Source of the DNA: an uncultured Alphaproteobacteria bacterium
GTDB lineage: Bacteria; Pseudomonadota; Alphaproteobacteria; UBA3830
Direction of reading: 5' to 3'
Assembly (NCBI GenBank): GCA_944390765.1
Contig: CALXQM010000022.1
Span: forward strand, 1 to 54,853
Length of the DNA: 54,853 nt
Made by a program: the position numbers and the translations under genes. Positions 8,665 through 19,519 of this stretch are shown here, in pieces. Position 1 is the first letter of the stretch. The number at the start of each line of letters is the position of its first letter. Under the pieces are notes generated by a model. That model was not told the DNA's origin. It ran no database searches and was given only the letters and a program-made list of their open reading frames with translations.

Positions 8665-9456
8665 ATGATTAATATAGAAGACATATTTGTTGTGTTTTAC
8701 GCTGGTACACCACTAGAAAGAGTCGCATTGCGAGGAGTAAATTTTTCTGTAAAAGATGGAGAGGTTGTTTCAATTTTAGGAAATAATGGTGCAGGACGTA
8801 CTACATTATTAAGATTTTTAGCAGGACATATTACATTAAATTTTGGAAGATTATGGTATAATGGGAAAGATATTACTTCCCAATCTTTAGAAGAAAGATC
8901 TAATATATTTTCATCAGTGTTTTTTAATGATAATGTTTGTACAGCAGGAGATTTAACGGTTCTAGAAAATTTAGCTGCAGCAACAATACACCATCAAAAA
9001 CAAAGTTTTTTTAGACCTGCAATAGTTCCGAGTATGAAAGATAAATTTTATGATCAACTTAAAAATTTAAATTTTATGGAAATGGAAAAATTTATAGATG
9101 AAAAAGTATGTAATTTAGCTAAGCCATACAAACAAGTTTTGGCATTATTAGTTGCAGTCATAAAAGGAGCAAAAGTTCTGCTTATTGATGAACATTCAAC
9201 AGGATTAGACGTTGATACATCTAAAGCCTTACTTGAAACGACAGAAAAAATTATTCGTTCGAAAAAAATTACTACTATCATGGCTATTAATGATCCAGAA
9301 TTTGCTTTAAAAAGATCAGATAGAGCCATAGTCTTAAACTATGGACAGGTTGTAGCAGATTTTCAAGGAAAAGAAAAAGAAAAGTTAAAATTAGAAGATT
9401 TATTTTTATCATTCAATAAAAAACCAGAAGTTTTTGATAAAAAATACATCTCTTAA
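8665..9456 (+). CDS. ABC transporter ATP-binding protein with degenerate motifs
   Basis: The start at 8665 is chosen because AGGAG lies 7 bases upstream; an earlier in-frame ATG at 8647 would overlap the permease. The 263-residue product is a single ABC ATPase domain. Walker A reads GNNGAGRT (39-46), with Arg in place of the nucleotide-binding Lys, and the LSGGQ signature is replaced by LAKPYKQ. Walker B LLIDE is intact. These changes predict weak or absent ATP hydrolysis. The gene is the partner of the permease before it. Either the transporter is slow or it has become regulatory or is decaying. Confidence 0.85.
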   Translation: MINIEDIFVVFYAGTPLERVALRGVNFSVKDGEVVSILGNNGAGRTTLLRFLAGHITLNFGRLWYNGKDITSQSLEERSNIFSSVFFNDNVCTAGDLTVLENLAAATIHHQKQSFFRPAIVPSMKDKFYDQLKNLNFMEMEKFIDEKVCNLAKPYKQVLALLVAVIKGAKVLLIDEHSTGLDVDTSKALLETTEKIIRSKKITTIMAINDPEFALKRSDRAIVLNYGQVVADFQGKEKEKLKLEDLFLSFNKKPEVFDKKYIS

Positions 9457-9513
9457 GATTTGAAATTATTTATTAATTATGTAATTATATCTCTAATGTG
9501 AGATGGATATTAT

Positions 9514-9590
9514 CGGAGCGTGGCTCAGTCTGGTAGAGCATTGCCTTCGGGAGGCAGGGGTCGGAGGTTCGAATCCTCTCGCTCCGACCA
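9514..9590 (+). tRNA. tRNA-Pro (anticodon CGG)
   Basis: A full 77-base cloverleaf with encoded CCA. The acceptor CGGAGCG pairs with CGCTCCG, and the anticodon loop TTCGGGA gives CGG, as in the classic bacterial tRNA-Pro for CCG. The T loop is GTTCGAATC. Confidence 0.97.
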
Positions 9591-9628
9591 TCTTTTTTAA
9601 AAAATCAGAGAATAGGAAATAAACTATT

Positions 9629-10891
9629 ATGAAAATAGATAAAAAAATAAAGATTATAATAATATCTGTGATTTTAGGAATAATGCTTGGGCTTATTTTT
9701 ATTCGGTTTATAAAAAAATCTGATATATTGAATCCATTAAAACAAAATGAAATAAAAGTATCTGAAAAAATTCAAAATCAAGAAAAAAATAAGAGGAAAA
9801 AAGAGAGTAGTATATTTAAAAAAATTCAATTTTGGAGAAAAGATAATGTAAAAATATCTGAAGAACCTCAGAGCGTTATGGTTTATAAAGCATGTTTTGG
9901 TCCAATAGAAAAATACATAAATACAATAGGTACACTAGTTCCTAATGACTCTGTAGAATTAAAATCAGAAGTCAACGCAAAAATTGATAAAATTTTTTTC
10001 AATGAAGGTGCATTAGTGGAAAAAGGAGAATTATTAATCCAATTTGATGAATCTTTGGCTAAAGCTGAAGTTGTTGATGCTACTGCAAGATACAAAAAAG
10101 CAAAAACTGAATATGATGCTTTAGATAAGCTCGCAGATAGAGGAGCTGCTTCAAAAATTAATAGAAGTCGTGCTCTTGCTGAAATGGAAGTTAGTTCAGC
10201 TAACCTCAATTCAGCAAAGACAAAATTAGAAAAGCACAAGATTTTCGCTCCTTTTAGTGGGCGTATAGGTATTAAAGATCTTAGTGAAGGACAGTTTATT
10301 CAAGCCGGAGGAGATCTAATTAAATTAGTTGATTATTATCCTATGAAAGTTGATTTTTCTGTAGCTGAAGCAGATGTTGATAAAATTTATGTATCTCAAG
10401 AAATTTCTATTTTTATTGGCGGAGATGAGCAACAAGAATATGCTGCAAAAATTTCTGCTATAGAACCTGAAAGTGATCGAGCTAATCATTCGTTTAAAGT
10501 AAGAGCAATATTAGATGTATCAGAAGATATAGCTGTTAATTCTCAAATTTTAAAACCAGGGCGATTTGTAAAAGTTAAAATTGCTATAGACGATGAACAG
10601 CAAGGAATAATTATTCCTGAAAGTGCTATTGAAAAAGCAGGTAATGAAGATATGGTTTATATAGTTTCTGATGGAATGGCTATGCAACGTATAGTTACTG
10701 TTGGAATGAGAAAAGATGGGAATGTCGAAATTATTACAGGAATTAATGAGGGGGATTTAGTGATAATAAAAGGGCAACAAGGTGTTAGTGATGGTAGAGC
10801 AGTCATTATTCGAGATAATGCAAGTACGTCTGAAGTGATTGATGAATTTAAAAAATATTATAAAAATCAAAACAAAAATAATAAACGGTAG
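9629..10891 (+). CDS. RND efflux membrane-fusion (periplasmic adaptor) protein
   Basis: The 420-residue protein has an N-terminal membrane anchor (about 9-28), a charged linker rich in Lys and Glu, then the HlyD/AcrA core: a split lipoyl half-motif (DSVELKSEVNAKIDKIFFNEG), an alpha-hairpin (about 150-210), FAPFSGRIGI for the second lipoyl half, and a beta-barrel domain. It bridges an inner-membrane RND pump and an outer-membrane channel. The RND pump gene starts 11 bases downstream, so the pair forms one operon. No outer-membrane channel gene (TolC-like) is present in the window. Confidence 0.95.
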   Translation: MKIDKKIKIIIISVILGIMLGLIFIRFIKKSDILNPLKQNEIKVSEKIQNQEKNKRKKESSIFKKIQFWRKDNVKISEEPQSVMVYKACFGPIEKYINTIGTLVPNDSVELKSEVNAKIDKIFFNEGALVEKGELLIQFDESLAKAEVVDATARYKKAKTEYDALDKLADRGAASKINRSRALAEMEVSSANLNSAKTKLEKHKIFAPFSGRIGIKDLSEGQFIQAGGDLIKLVDYYPMKVDFSVAEADVDKIYVSQEISIFIGGDEQQEYAAKISAIEPESDRANHSFKVRAILDVSEDIAVNSQILKPGRFVKVKIAIDDEQQGIIIPESAIEKAGNEDMVYIVSDGMAMQRIVTVGMRKDGNVEIITGINEGDLVIIKGQQGVSDGRAVIIRDNASTSEVIDEFKKYYKNQNKNNKR

Positions 10892-10902
10892 TAGAGGTAT
10901 AT

Positions 10903-13900
10903 ATGGAATTAACAGAAGTATGTATTAAACGACCTGTATTTTCCTCGGTTTTAACTTTATTAATAGTTATAATTGGTTTGGTTTGTCAATGGCAACTTCC
11001 AGTACGTAAAAAACCAAGAATTGAAAAATCTATTATTACAGTTTCTGCAGAATATAGAGGAGCAAGCCCAAGAGCTGTTGAAACTCAAATTACAAAGGTG
11101 TTAGAAGAACAGTTTTCTACTATTGCAGGAATAGACTCGATTACTTCTAGTAGTAAAAATGAACAAAGTGAAATAGTATTAGAATTTAATTCTTCTCGTA
11201 ATCCTGATTCTGCAGCTTCTGATGTCAGAGATAGATTATCTCTGGCTAAAGTTTATTTACCATGGGGGAATCCTGAACCTACTATTAGTAGAGACGACCC
11301 CGATGATAAGGGGGGAATTGTTATTGCTTTTACAAGTAATAAAATAAGCGTTGATGATCTTCATGATTATATCGATAGATATGTTAAATCACGTTTTGAA
11401 GTTATACAAGGTGTAGGAAAAGCTATTATTTCAGGCGGAAATGTAAAAAAGATGAAAATTTTTCTAGATCCGCAGAAATTAGCTGCATATGGATATAACC
11501 CTGCCGATATCATGGAAGCAGTTAGAACTCAACATGTACAAAAACCATGTGGAAGATTAGTAAGTAGAGATAGAGAATATATGTTGATTCTCGATGGAGA
11601 GTTAAATAATGCCAAAGAAATGAATGAACTTATTCTTCCTAATCGTAATGGTAAAAGTGATGTTATTCGAATTAAAGATATAGGACGAGCTGAGTTAATA
11701 CCAGAAGATATCCGTTCAGGATCTTGGTTTAATGGTAAAGAATGCGTTGTATTAACTATTACAAAGCAATCTAATGCAAATCCTGTAGAGTTGAGTGCTA
11801 ATATTAAAAAAGCAATGCCAGAAATACAAGATTTACTTCCAAGTGGAACTCAAATGATTATTGCTATTGATGAAGCAAGAGATATTAGTGCTTCTATGAA
11901 AAACGTGTATAGAGCAATATTTGAAGCAACATTTCTGGTTATTATTGTTGTGTTTTTATTCCTTTGGTCTTTTAGAGCAACATTGATTCCTATAGTAACG
12001 ATTCCCGTGTCTTTATTAGGTACATTTGCATTATTAGCTTTATTTGGTTTTTCTATTAATACATTCACATTATTAGCTATGGTATTAGCGGTGGGATTAG
12101 TCGTTGATGATGCTATTGTTGTTTTGGAGAATATTCATAAATATATGGAAAAAGGACTAAACAAACTGAATGCTTCCATAGTTGGTTCTAATGAAATTTT
12201 CTTTTCTATTGTTGCTATGACTTTAACACTGGCTTCAGCTTATATTCCAATAGCCTTAACTCCAGGTGATTTAGGAAGAAGTTTTCGTGAATTTGCTTTG
12301 ACTCTAGCTGGTGCTGTTATTATTTCTGGATTTATTGCTTTGACCTTATCCCCTATGATGTGTTCTAGATTACTAAGTATCAGTAGAAGACAAAAAGCCA
12401 AAGGTAGGAGTAAAAAAATAGCTGATAAGCAACAAGAAATTTTAAAATATATGGATAATATTTACTTTAACTGGTTAGGTTATGCTTTGTCACATAAAGC
12501 TATTGTCTTGTCTATAGGGGCTACTGTTGCTCTTTTAGGTATAATATGTATGTATAAAATTCCATCTGAGAGTAAACCTGTGGAAGATCAATGTTATGTA
12601 CAGCTCGATGGCAACGCACCTATAGGAGCAAGTTATGAATTTGTAAAAGAGAATGCTATGCGTATTGATAAAGTTATTGCACAGACTCCTTTTGCAGAAT
12701 ATCGTTATATTAATGCAGATCCTAGCAAAATAGAAGGTGGAATTTGGTTAACAGATTGGGATAAGCGCAATTTATCAGTAAAAGAAATTGCGGATAAAAT
12801 GAATCCATTATTAAATAAAATTCCAGGAATTAATTGCACTTTATCGCCAGGTTCAAGTCAATCTGATAAACCTATTGTGAATTTTATTCTACAAACTAAT
12901 CAAGATTTTGAGTATCTTGAAAAACATGGTTTCATGTTCCTTTCTTATTTGCGTACGAATTATAAAGGATTTGATAATATTTTAACATCTCTCGTACCGA
13001 GACAAAGAGAGTATGTCATCAAAATAGATCGAGAAAAAGCATCGTCTTTAGGAGTATTAGTTCAAGATATTGCTGATACTATAGGTTGTTTAGTAAGAGG
13101 AGAAAAAGTCGGGTGGATCACAAGGGAATCAAAACGAGATGAAATGTTTATTCAAGTAGAAGAAGATAAAAGGCGTACGATAGAGGATTTATCTGGTATT
13201 TTTGTTAGATCTAGAATGAATTCAGGTAATTATCTGCAAGATGGATATAAAATGGTTCCTGTATCGGATTTGATTACAGTTACAGAGCGTTTGTCTCCAA
13301 CTAACTTATATCATTTTAACAAAATGCTCTCCGTTAGTGCATATGGATACTTGTCGGATGGAACAAGTCTTGGTCAAGCAGTAGATGATTTAAATAATAT
13401 AAAAAATACTAAGCTTCCTTCAACAATTCAATTAACTTTTTCAGGTTCTACTAAAACATATTTAGAAGAAAATTCTTTAATTATATTTATTTATGCTTTA
13501 GCTTTAATTTTCGTATTTTTAATATTAGCAGCTCAATTTGAGAGCTTTTTAGATCCTTTAATTATTATGTTTTCTGTTCCTTTTTCTATCACCGGAGCTT
13601 TGATAGTATTATGGATTGTTCCGGAAGGAACTTTAAATATTTATTCCAAAATAGGCTTAGTAACTCTTATTGGTCTAATTACTAAACATGGAATTTTAAT
13701 AGTTGATTTCGCTAATAGATTGCGTGCTAAAGGTAAAACAGCTTTCGATGCTGTACATGAAGCAGCTTATATGCGTTTAAGACCTATCTTAATGACAACG
13801 TTTGCAATGGTAATAGGAAATATTCCTTTGGCTTTAGCTTCAGGAGCTGGTGCAGCAGCAAGAAGACAAATAGGATTTGCTATTGTTGGTGGAATGTCAA

Positions 13901-13989
13901 TAGGCACTTTATTTACTCTTTTTATAGTGCCTGTAATGTACTTATTGTTTTCAAAAATTAGAAAAATAAATCCTGATATATATAATTAA
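10903..13989 (+). CDS. RND-family efflux pump permease (AcrB/MexF-like)
   Basis: The 1028-residue protein has the normal length and layout of RND pumps: 12 membrane segments and two large periplasmic loops. The TM4 proton-relay pair is seen in GLVVDDAIVVLENI near residues 397-410. The TM10-TM11 region contains the expected KHGILIVDFAN and RLRPILMTT motifs. It exports drugs, detergents or metabolites by proton antiport with the adaptor encoded just upstream. Substrate range cannot be read from sequence. Confidence 0.96.
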   Translation: MELTEVCIKRPVFSSVLTLLIVIIGLVCQWQLPVRKKPRIEKSIITVSAEYRGASPRAVETQITKVLEEQFSTIAGIDSITSSSKNEQSEIVLEFNSSRNPDSAASDVRDRLSLAKVYLPWGNPEPTISRDDPDDKGGIVIAFTSNKISVDDLHDYIDRYVKSRFEVIQGVGKAIISGGNVKKMKIFLDPQKLAAYGYNPADIMEAVRTQHVQKPCGRLVSRDREYMLILDGELNNAKEMNELILPNRNGKSDVIRIKDIGRAELIPEDIRSGSWFNGKECVVLTITKQSNANPVELSANIKKAMPEIQDLLPSGTQMIIAIDEARDISASMKNVYRAIFEATFLVIIVVFLFLWSFRATLIPIVTIPVSLLGTFALLALFGFSINTFTLLAMVLAVGLVVDDAIVVLENIHKYMEKGLNKLNASIVGSNEIFFSIVAMTLTLASAYIPIALTPGDLGRSFREFALTLAGAVIISGFIALTLSPMMCSRLLSISRRQKAKGRSKKIADKQQEILKYMDNIYFNWLGYALSHKAIVLSIGATVALLGIICMYKIPSESKPVEDQCYVQLDGNAPIGASYEFVKENAMRIDKVIAQTPFAEYRYINADPSKIEGGIWLTDWDKRNLSVKEIADKMNPLLNKIPGINCTLSPGSSQSDKPIVNFILQTNQDFEYLEKHGFMFLSYLRTNYKGFDNILTSLVPRQREYVIKIDREKASSLGVLVQDIADTIGCLVRGEKVGWITRESKRDEMFIQVEEDKRRTIEDLSGIFVRSRMNSGNYLQDGYKMVPVSDLITVTERLSPTNLYHFNKMLSVSAYGYLSDGTSLGQAVDDLNNIKNTKLPSTIQLTFSGSTKTYLEENSLIIFIYALALIFVFLILAAQFESFLDPLIIMFSVPFSITGALIVLWIVPEGTLNIYSKIGLVTLIGLITKHGILIVDFANRLRAKGKTAFDAVHEAAYMRLRPILMTTFAMVIGNIPLALASGAGAAARRQIGFAIVGGMSIGTLFTLFIVPVMYLLFSKIRKINPDIYN

Positions 13990-14001
13990 TAAATATATTT
14001 G

Positions 14002-14029
14002 CTAAATATAAAAAAAAATGTATATTTAG
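14002..14029 (+). terminator. Weak AT-only hairpin after the RND operon
   Basis: CTAAATATA (14002-14010) and TATATTTAG (14021-14029) form a 9-bp stem between the pump gene and nusB. It is purely A/T and lacks a strong T run, so it is only a possible terminator. Confidence 0.35.
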
Positions 14030-14078
14030 TACTACTTTTGTAAAAAGAATTTCATAATTTATAGTTCACAGGTTAATT

Positions 14079-14534
14079 ATGCAAGAGAAAAGAAGATTTA
14101 AGAGTGGATTAAGAGGATTTACTAGACTATATGCAGTCCAAACATTATATAGAAATCAAATGGAAGGAGGTAATTTAGAATCTTTAATTAAGGAAGCAAA
14201 AAAAGAAGTTGATGTTATCATTAGTGAAAATTACTCTGTTCATGAAATTGATTTGAATTTTTTTATAGAATTAATATCTAATACTATTCAAAATTTGAAT
14301 GAAATTGATAAAATTATAAAAAGACATATGTCAAAGCATTGGTCATTTTCTCGTTTAGATAGAGTTATGCAATCGTTGATTAGATTAGGAACATGTGAAT
14401 TAAAATTTCTAAAAAACATACCACCTACAGTTATATTTAATGAATATATAGAAATAGCCAAAGCATTTTTTGAAAAAAATGATGTTGCCTTTTTAAATGG
14501 TATTTTAAATACAATATCTAATGAAAGTAATTAA
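14079..14534 (+). CDS. nusB: Transcription antitermination factor NusB
   Basis: The 151-residue all-helical protein contains RLYAVQTLYRNQM near the N-terminus and, near the C-terminus, RLDRVMQSLIRLGTCEL and PPTVIFNEYIEIAKAFFE, the diagnostic NusB signature. NusB binds boxA RNA with S10 and prevents early termination in rRNA operons. It is followed by rpsD, another translation-related gene, in the same direction. Confidence 0.96.
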   Translation: MQEKRRFKSGLRGFTRLYAVQTLYRNQMEGGNLESLIKEAKKEVDVIISENYSVHEIDLNFFIELISNTIQNLNEIDKIIKRHMSKHWSFSRLDRVMQSLIRLGTCELKFLKNIPPTVIFNEYIEIAKAFFEKNDVAFLNGILNTISNESN

Positions 14535-14622
14535 ATGTTTTGTAAAATTATATAACTCTAATTGACTTTTTTATAATATCTATTAACATTCATAAGACTA
14601 ATTACGTTTAAAGGGTATTTTT

Positions 14623-15237
14623 ATGAGCAGAAGAATTGCAGCAAAACATAAAATAGATAGAAGACTTGGAGTCAATCTTTGGGGAAGTGCGAAAAGTCCT
14701 ATAAATGAAAGGAATTATGCGCCTGGACAGCATGGTGTTAATAGGAAAAAACCTACAGATTATGGTATTCAATTATTAGCTAAGCAAAAGTTAAAAGGAT
14801 ATTACGGTAATTTAAATGAACGCCAGTTTAGAAGAGTTTATCAAAAAGCTTCCAAAATGAAAGGTGATACTAGCCAAAATATTATTGCCTTATTAGAGCG
14901 CAGATTAGATGCAGTAGTGTATCGTATGAAATTTGCAAGTACAGTATTTGCATCTAGACAATTGATAAATCACGGTCATATTATAGTTAATGGTAAACAA
15001 GTGAATATTCCTTCTTATTTAGTAAATGAAGGAGATATAATTGAGATTAGAGAGAAGTCTAAATCAAATACTGTTATAATTGAAGCAATACAATCTACTG
15101 AAAGGGATATTCCAATCTATATGGAAGTTGATTTTAAAGCTCTTAAAGGAAAATTCATAAATATTCCAAAATTAGAGGATGTTCCTTATCCAGTTGTTAT
15201 GGAACCGAATATAGTAATTGAGTATTATTCGAGATAA
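14623..15237 (+). CDS. rpsD: 30S ribosomal protein S4
   Basis: The 204-residue protein has the S4 N-terminal domain and the S4 RNA-binding domain ([15 protein letters not shown], then [22 protein letters not shown]). S4 nucleates 30S assembly on 16S r[14 protein letters not shown]-type sequence near residue 33 is typical of the short alphaproteobacterial form, which lacks the zinc-binding cysteines. A tRNA-Thr gene follows 25 bases after the stop. Confidence 0.97.
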   Translation: MSRRIAAKHKIDRRLGVNLWGSAKSPINERNYAPGQHGVNRKKPTDYGIQLLAKQKLKGYYGNLNERQFRRVYQKASKMKGDTSQNIIALLERRLDAVVYRMKFASTVFASRQLINHGHIIVNGKQVNIPSYLVNEGDIIEIREKSKSNTVIIEAIQSTERDIPIYMEVDFKALKGKFINIPKLEDVPYPVVMEPNIVIEYYSR

Positions 15238-15262
15238 ATAATAGGGCGTTTTGCTTCTTTAT

Positions 15263-15338
<76 letters not shown>

Positions 15339-15430
15339 GATGGTTTATATTGAATTGAGATCTGGTTAGGTAAAATGGTTTGCAAATGGTGTTTTTTAAG
15401 ATAATATAGTAATTTGCATTGGGGTCTGTT

Positions 15431-17212
15431 ATGGAGACATATAGAACACATAATTGCGGTGAGCTGAGGGTTTCTAATGTAGGAAATATAGCCAAATTAT
15501 CTGGTTGGGTACATAAAAAAAGGGACCATGGAAATCTTCTTTTTATTGATTTGAGAGATCATTATGGAATTACTCAGTGTGTCGTCGACAAAAATAGTAA
15601 TGCATTTGATGATGTTGAAAAAATACGACTTGAAAGTGTAGTTACTATTGAGGGTAAAGTATTAAAAAGATCGGATAATACTATAAATGACGAAAATCCA
15701 ACAGGCGAAATAGAAGTAAGAATAGATAAATTTACTATTTTATCTTTTGTTGAAAGTTTACCTATGGCGGTAAGCAGTATATCTGATTTATCGGAGGATA
15801 CTCGTTTAAAATATCGTTTTATAGATTTACGAAGAGAATCCGTACATAAAAATATCATATTACGTTCTAATGTTATTGCTACTATTCGTGAAAAAATGAT
15901 TCAACAGGGATTTCTCGAAATCAATACACCTATTTTAACATCTAGCTCTCCAGAAGGTGCCCGAGATTTTTTGGTACCAAGTCGTTTACATCCTGGGCAA
16001 TTTTATGCTTTACCTCAAGCTCCACAGCAATTTAAACAGTTACTAATGGTTGCTGGATTTGATAAATATTTCCAAATAGCACCATGTTTTAGAGATGAAG
16101 ATAGTAGGGCGGATCGTTCTCCTGGAGAATTTTATCAGTTGGATTTTGAAATGTCATTTTGTACACAAGAAGATGTATTTAATGCTATCGAACCCGTAAT
16201 TTACGAAGTTTTTAAAAAATATTCAAATAAAACAGTATCAAGTTATCCATTTAAACGTATTAAATACTCTGATTCTATGCTTCATTATGGAAGCGATAAA
16301 CCTGATTTAAGAAATCCTTTATTGATAGAAGATGTTAGTGATATTTTTTTGCAATCTGGATTTGCCGTGTTTTCTAATATGGTAAGAAAAGGTGGAGTAG
16401 TACGGGCTATAGCCGTTAAAGATATGAATAATCAGCCTCGCAGTTATTTTGATAAACTTAATGATTGGTCAAAAACAGTTGATATGCCAGGATTGGGTTA
16501 TGTTCTATTTAATGCTGAAAATATAAAAGGACCTATAGCTAAATTCTTAACAAATGAACAATTAAAAACTTTGAAAATAAGAACTCATTTAGAGAAAGAT
16601 GGGGTGATATTTTTTATTTGCGATTTAGAAAGTAAAGCTAATAAATTTGCAGGATTGTTACGTCAAAAACTTGGAAAAGATTTGAATTTGCTCTCAGATG
16701 GATTTGAATTTTGTTGGGTGGTGGATTTTCCTATGTATGAATTAAATGAAGATAGTGGAAAAATTGAATTTTCACACAATCCGTTTTCAATGCCTCAGGG
16801 AGGTATGGAATCTTTATTAAAACAAGACCCACTTGTTATCAAAGCTTATCAATATGATATGGTTTGTAATGGTATTGAATTGTCGAGTGGGGCTATTCGG
16901 AATCATCTTCCAGATCTTATGATAAAAGCATTTGAAATTGCAGGTTATGATGCTGAATTTGTTAAATCTAAATTTAAAGGTATGTTCAATGCATTTAAAT
17001 ATGGTGCTCCACCACATGGTGGTTGTGCTCCAGGTATAGATAGAATGATTATGCTGTTAGCTGATGAGCCTAATATTAGAGAAGTTATTGCATTTCCATT
17101 AAATCAACAGGCTCAAGATTTAATGATGAATGCTCCATCAGTAGTTAGCGATACACAACTAAAAGAACTTCATATTAAAGTGGAATTGCAAAAAAATTAC
17201 AAAATAAAATGA
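15431..17212 (+). CDS. aspS: Aspartyl-tRNA synthetase
   Basis: The class II synthetase charges tRNA-Asp, or tRNA-Asp and tRNA-Asn in the non-discriminating bacterial form. From the ATG at 15431 the product is [13 protein letters not shown], which matches known AspRS starts. An OB-fold anticodon domain comes first ([19 protein letters not shown]), then the catalytic core: motif 2 [19 protein letters not shown], the bacterial GAD insertion, and motif 3 [14 protein letters not shown]. The 593-residue length is normal. Its stop overlaps the next ATG by four bases (ATGA), coupling it to a sugar ABC transporter gene, an unusual neighbour. Confidence 0.97.
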   Translation: METYRTHNCGELRVSNVGNIAKLSGWVHKKRDHGNLLFIDLRDHYGITQCVVDKNSNAFDDVEKIRLESVVTIEGKVLKRSDNTINDENPTGEIEVRIDKFTILSFVESLPMAVSSISDLSEDTRLKYRFIDLRRESVHKNIILRSNVIATIREKMIQQGFLEINTPILTSSSPEGARDFLVPSRLHPGQFYALPQAPQQFKQLLMVAGFDKYFQIAPCFRDEDSRADRSPGEFYQLDFEMSFCTQEDVFNAIEPVIYEVFKKYSNKTVSSYPFKRIKYSDSMLHYGSDKPDLRNPLLIEDVSDIFLQSGFAVFSNMVRKGGVVRAIAVKDMNNQPRSYFDKLNDWSKTVDMPGLGYVLFNAENIKGPIAKFLTNEQLKTLKIRTHLEKDGVIFFICDLESKANKFAGLLRQKLGKDLNLLSDGFEFCWVVDFPMYELNEDSGKIEFSHNPFSMPQGGMESLLKQDPLVIKAYQYDMVCNGIELSSGAIRNHLPDLMIKAFEIAGYDAEFVKSKFKGMFNAFKYGAPPHGGCAPGIDRMIMLLADEPNIREVIAFPLNQQAQDLMMNAPSVVSDTQLKELHIKVELQKNYKIK

Positions 17213-18585
17213 AAATTTTAAAAAAAATATTTAATTGTATATGTATATTGGGGGTTTTTACAACATATGTAGATTGTATAACTTTACGTATTACTTGCAG
17301 AGCTAAGGGTATTGAATTAGAGTTATTTAAAACAGTCATAAGAGAATGGGAAAAGCAAACAGGAAATAATGTTGAGATTGTTGTTCTTCCTCATTCAAGT
17401 AACGAATGTTTAGCGTTATACAAGCAATGGATAGGAGCTGAATCTTTTGATATTGATATATTACAAATGGATATTGCCTGGTTAGGTGTTTTCGCTGATA
17501 ATTTAGCTGATATATCTTCATTTTTTTCTAAAGAAGAAATAGATGAATTTAATAATGATTGTTTTCCTGCTATTCGTAATAATATGTATAGTGCAAATAA
17601 ATTGGTAGCATTGCCTGTTTATACCGACTGTCAGATCATGTATTATCGTAAAGACTTATTAGAGAAATATCATCGTAAAATACCACAAACATGGGTAGAT
17701 TTATTTGAAACAGCAAAGTTTATTCAAAATGAAGAAAGAAAATTAAACAATCGTTTTTATGGATATGTTTTTCAAGCTAAAGCTTTTGAGATGTTAACAT
17801 GTAATTTCATACAATTAATAGATTCTTTTGGTGGAAAAGTTATTGAAGATAAAAAGTCAGATATTAATTCGAAATCATGCGAACAAGCTTTAATATTTTT
17901 AATGAATTGCTTAGATAATATATCTCCTCATAGCGTTCTTAATTATTCGGAAGAAGAGGCTAGGGGGTTATTTCAAGCAGGCAATGCATTGTTCATGAAT
18001 AGTTGGCCATATGCTTGGTCATTAATGAATGATTCATCTACATCTGTTTCAGGTAAAATTGGGGTTATACCTATTCCTAAATGTGATGATTTAATTGGAA
18101 AACCATCTGGCGTATTAGGAGGTTGGTTTTTTGTTGTAAATAAATTTTCAAAACATACAAAGTTTGCTGCTGAATTAATTAAATTTTTAACTAGCAAACA
18201 ACAACATAAAATAAGAGCTAAATACGCTTATGCTCCTGCTTATATGAGTTTATATAATGACAAAGATATTTTAAAAATTAATCCTTTTTTTATTACATTG
18301 AAACAGTCGTTAAATAATGCTGTTACAAGACCATCTATTGAATTTGGGAAAAGTTATCCTAGAGCTAGTACTGAGATTTTTAATTTAGTAAATACAGCTT
18401 TAACAGAAGCTATTGAAGAAAATAATAAAAATAAAATTGCTAAAAGATATCTTAACAGGTTAAATCGAAAACTAAATAAGATTCTAAATAGAAAAAATCG
18501 GAGAGAAGGAGCACATAAATCAATTGGAATTATTGAAAAATTTAAATATTATATGAAACGAACAATGTCATTTTTAGGATTATAA
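17209..18585 (+). CDS. Sugar ABC transporter substrate-binding protein (family 1)
   Basis: The 458-residue protein begins with a signal peptide (about 1-23) and has the maltose/trehalose-binding fold. The segment [34 protein letters not shown] resembles the alpha-glucoside and trehalose binders AglE and Thu[12 protein letters not shown] and the [16 protein letters not shown] segment are typical of the family. The last 50 residues are a basic extension not usual in the family. It overlaps aspS by four bases and precedes two permease genes, so the three form one import operon. The sugar is not certain. Confidence 0.88.
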   Translation: MKILKKIFNCICILGVFTTYVDCITLRITCRAKGIELELFKTVIREWEKQTGNNVEIVVLPHSSNECLALYKQWIGAESFDIDILQMDIAWLGVFADNLADISSFFSKEEIDEFNNDCFPAIRNNMYSANKLVALPVYTDCQIMYYRKDLLEKYHRKIPQTWVDLFETAKFIQNEERKLNNRFYGYVFQAKAFEMLTCNFIQLIDSFGGKVIEDKKSDINSKSCEQALIFLMNCLDNISPHSVLNYSEEEARGLFQAGNALFMNSWPYAWSLMNDSSTSVSGKIGVIPIPKCDDLIGKPSGVLGGWFFVVNKFSKHTKFAAELIKFLTSKQQHKIRAKYAYAPAYMSLYNDKDILKINPFFITLKQSLNNAVTRPSIEFGKSYPRASTEIFNLVNTALTEAIEENNKNKIAKRYLNRLNRKLNKILNRKNRREGAHKSIGIIEKFKYYMKRTMSFLGL

Positions 18586-18591
18586 TTATTT

Positions 18592-19515
18592 ATGTTTAAT
18601 ATAATGAAAAATAATAATTCAGAAAATATTCTTAAAAAAAGTCATAGAGAATGGCTATCCAATTGGGGATTTTTAGCTCCATGTTTATTTGTTTTGATAT
18701 TGTGCGCTGGATGGCCATTATTAAAGACGATTTATTTTAGTTTTACTGATGCAGAATTAGATAACCTCAATGATTTTTGCTTTATAGGCATTGATAATTT
18801 TGTGGATTTAGCTAGAGATCAAGATTGGTGGATAGCTGTTCGAAATACTTTTATTATTACTATCATAGCAGTGCCTTTAGAAACCATTTTTGGAATGATT
18901 ATTGCTTTAATTTTGCATCGTAATTTTAAAGGTAGAGGTTGGATGAGGGCAATTGTTTTAATTCCATGGACGATTCCTACTATCGTATCAGCTCGTATGT
19001 GGGCATGGATGCTAAACGATGTTTATGGAATTATAAACGAAATTTTAATTAATATTGGATTAATAAATGAACCAATACCATGGATTGCTTCTAATACTTT
19101 AAGTATACTATCTATTATTTTAGTAGATGTCTGGAAAACTACTCCATATATGGCTTTATTACTATTAGCTGGACTTCAATCATTACCTCAAGATTGTTTT
19201 GAAGCCGCAGAAGTAGACAGTATTCCTTTTAGAAAAACTTTTTTTAGAATTATTATTCCATTAATGAAACCAACTATTATCGTTGCTATGATTTTTAGGG
19301 GATTAGAAACATTTAAAATATTTGATCTAGTATATATTTTGAGTAGTGGAAATACTGCCACTGCAACAATGTCTACCTTTGCTAGAAAACATCTTGTAGA
19401 TTATGCAGACGTAGGATTTGGTTCAGCAGCGGCAACGTCATTATTGTTTTTTATTTTAATTCTAGCAATATTTTGGATACCATTTAATAAAAAAAGATTG
19501 AAAAAGTTAGATTAA
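18592..19515 (+). CDS. Sugar ABC transporter permease (MalF/ThuF type)
   Basis: The 307-residue inner-membrane protein has six membrane segments and the permease EAA loop, EAAEVDSIPFRKTFFRIIIPLMKP, which contacts the ATPase. The RNTFIITIIAVPLETIFGMIIAL stretch is typical of MalF-type subunits. An alternative ATG at 18604 lies four codons in. It follows the binding protein by 6 bases and pairs with the next permease. Confidence 0.93.
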   Translation: MFNIMKNNNSENILKKSHREWLSNWGFLAPCLFVLILCAGWPLLKTIYFSFTDAELDNLNDFCFIGIDNFVDLARDQDWWIAVRNTFIITIIAVPLETIFGMIIALILHRNFKGRGWMRAIVLIPWTIPTIVSARMWAWMLNDVYGIINEILINIGLINEPIPWIASNTLSILSIILVDVWKTTPYMALLLLAGLQSLPQDCFEAAEVDSIPFRKTFFRIIIPLMKPTIIVAMIFRGLETFKIFDLVYILSSGNTATATMSTFARKHLVDYADVGFGSAAATSLLFFILILAIFWIPFNKKRLKKLD

Positions 19516-19519
19516 TAAT

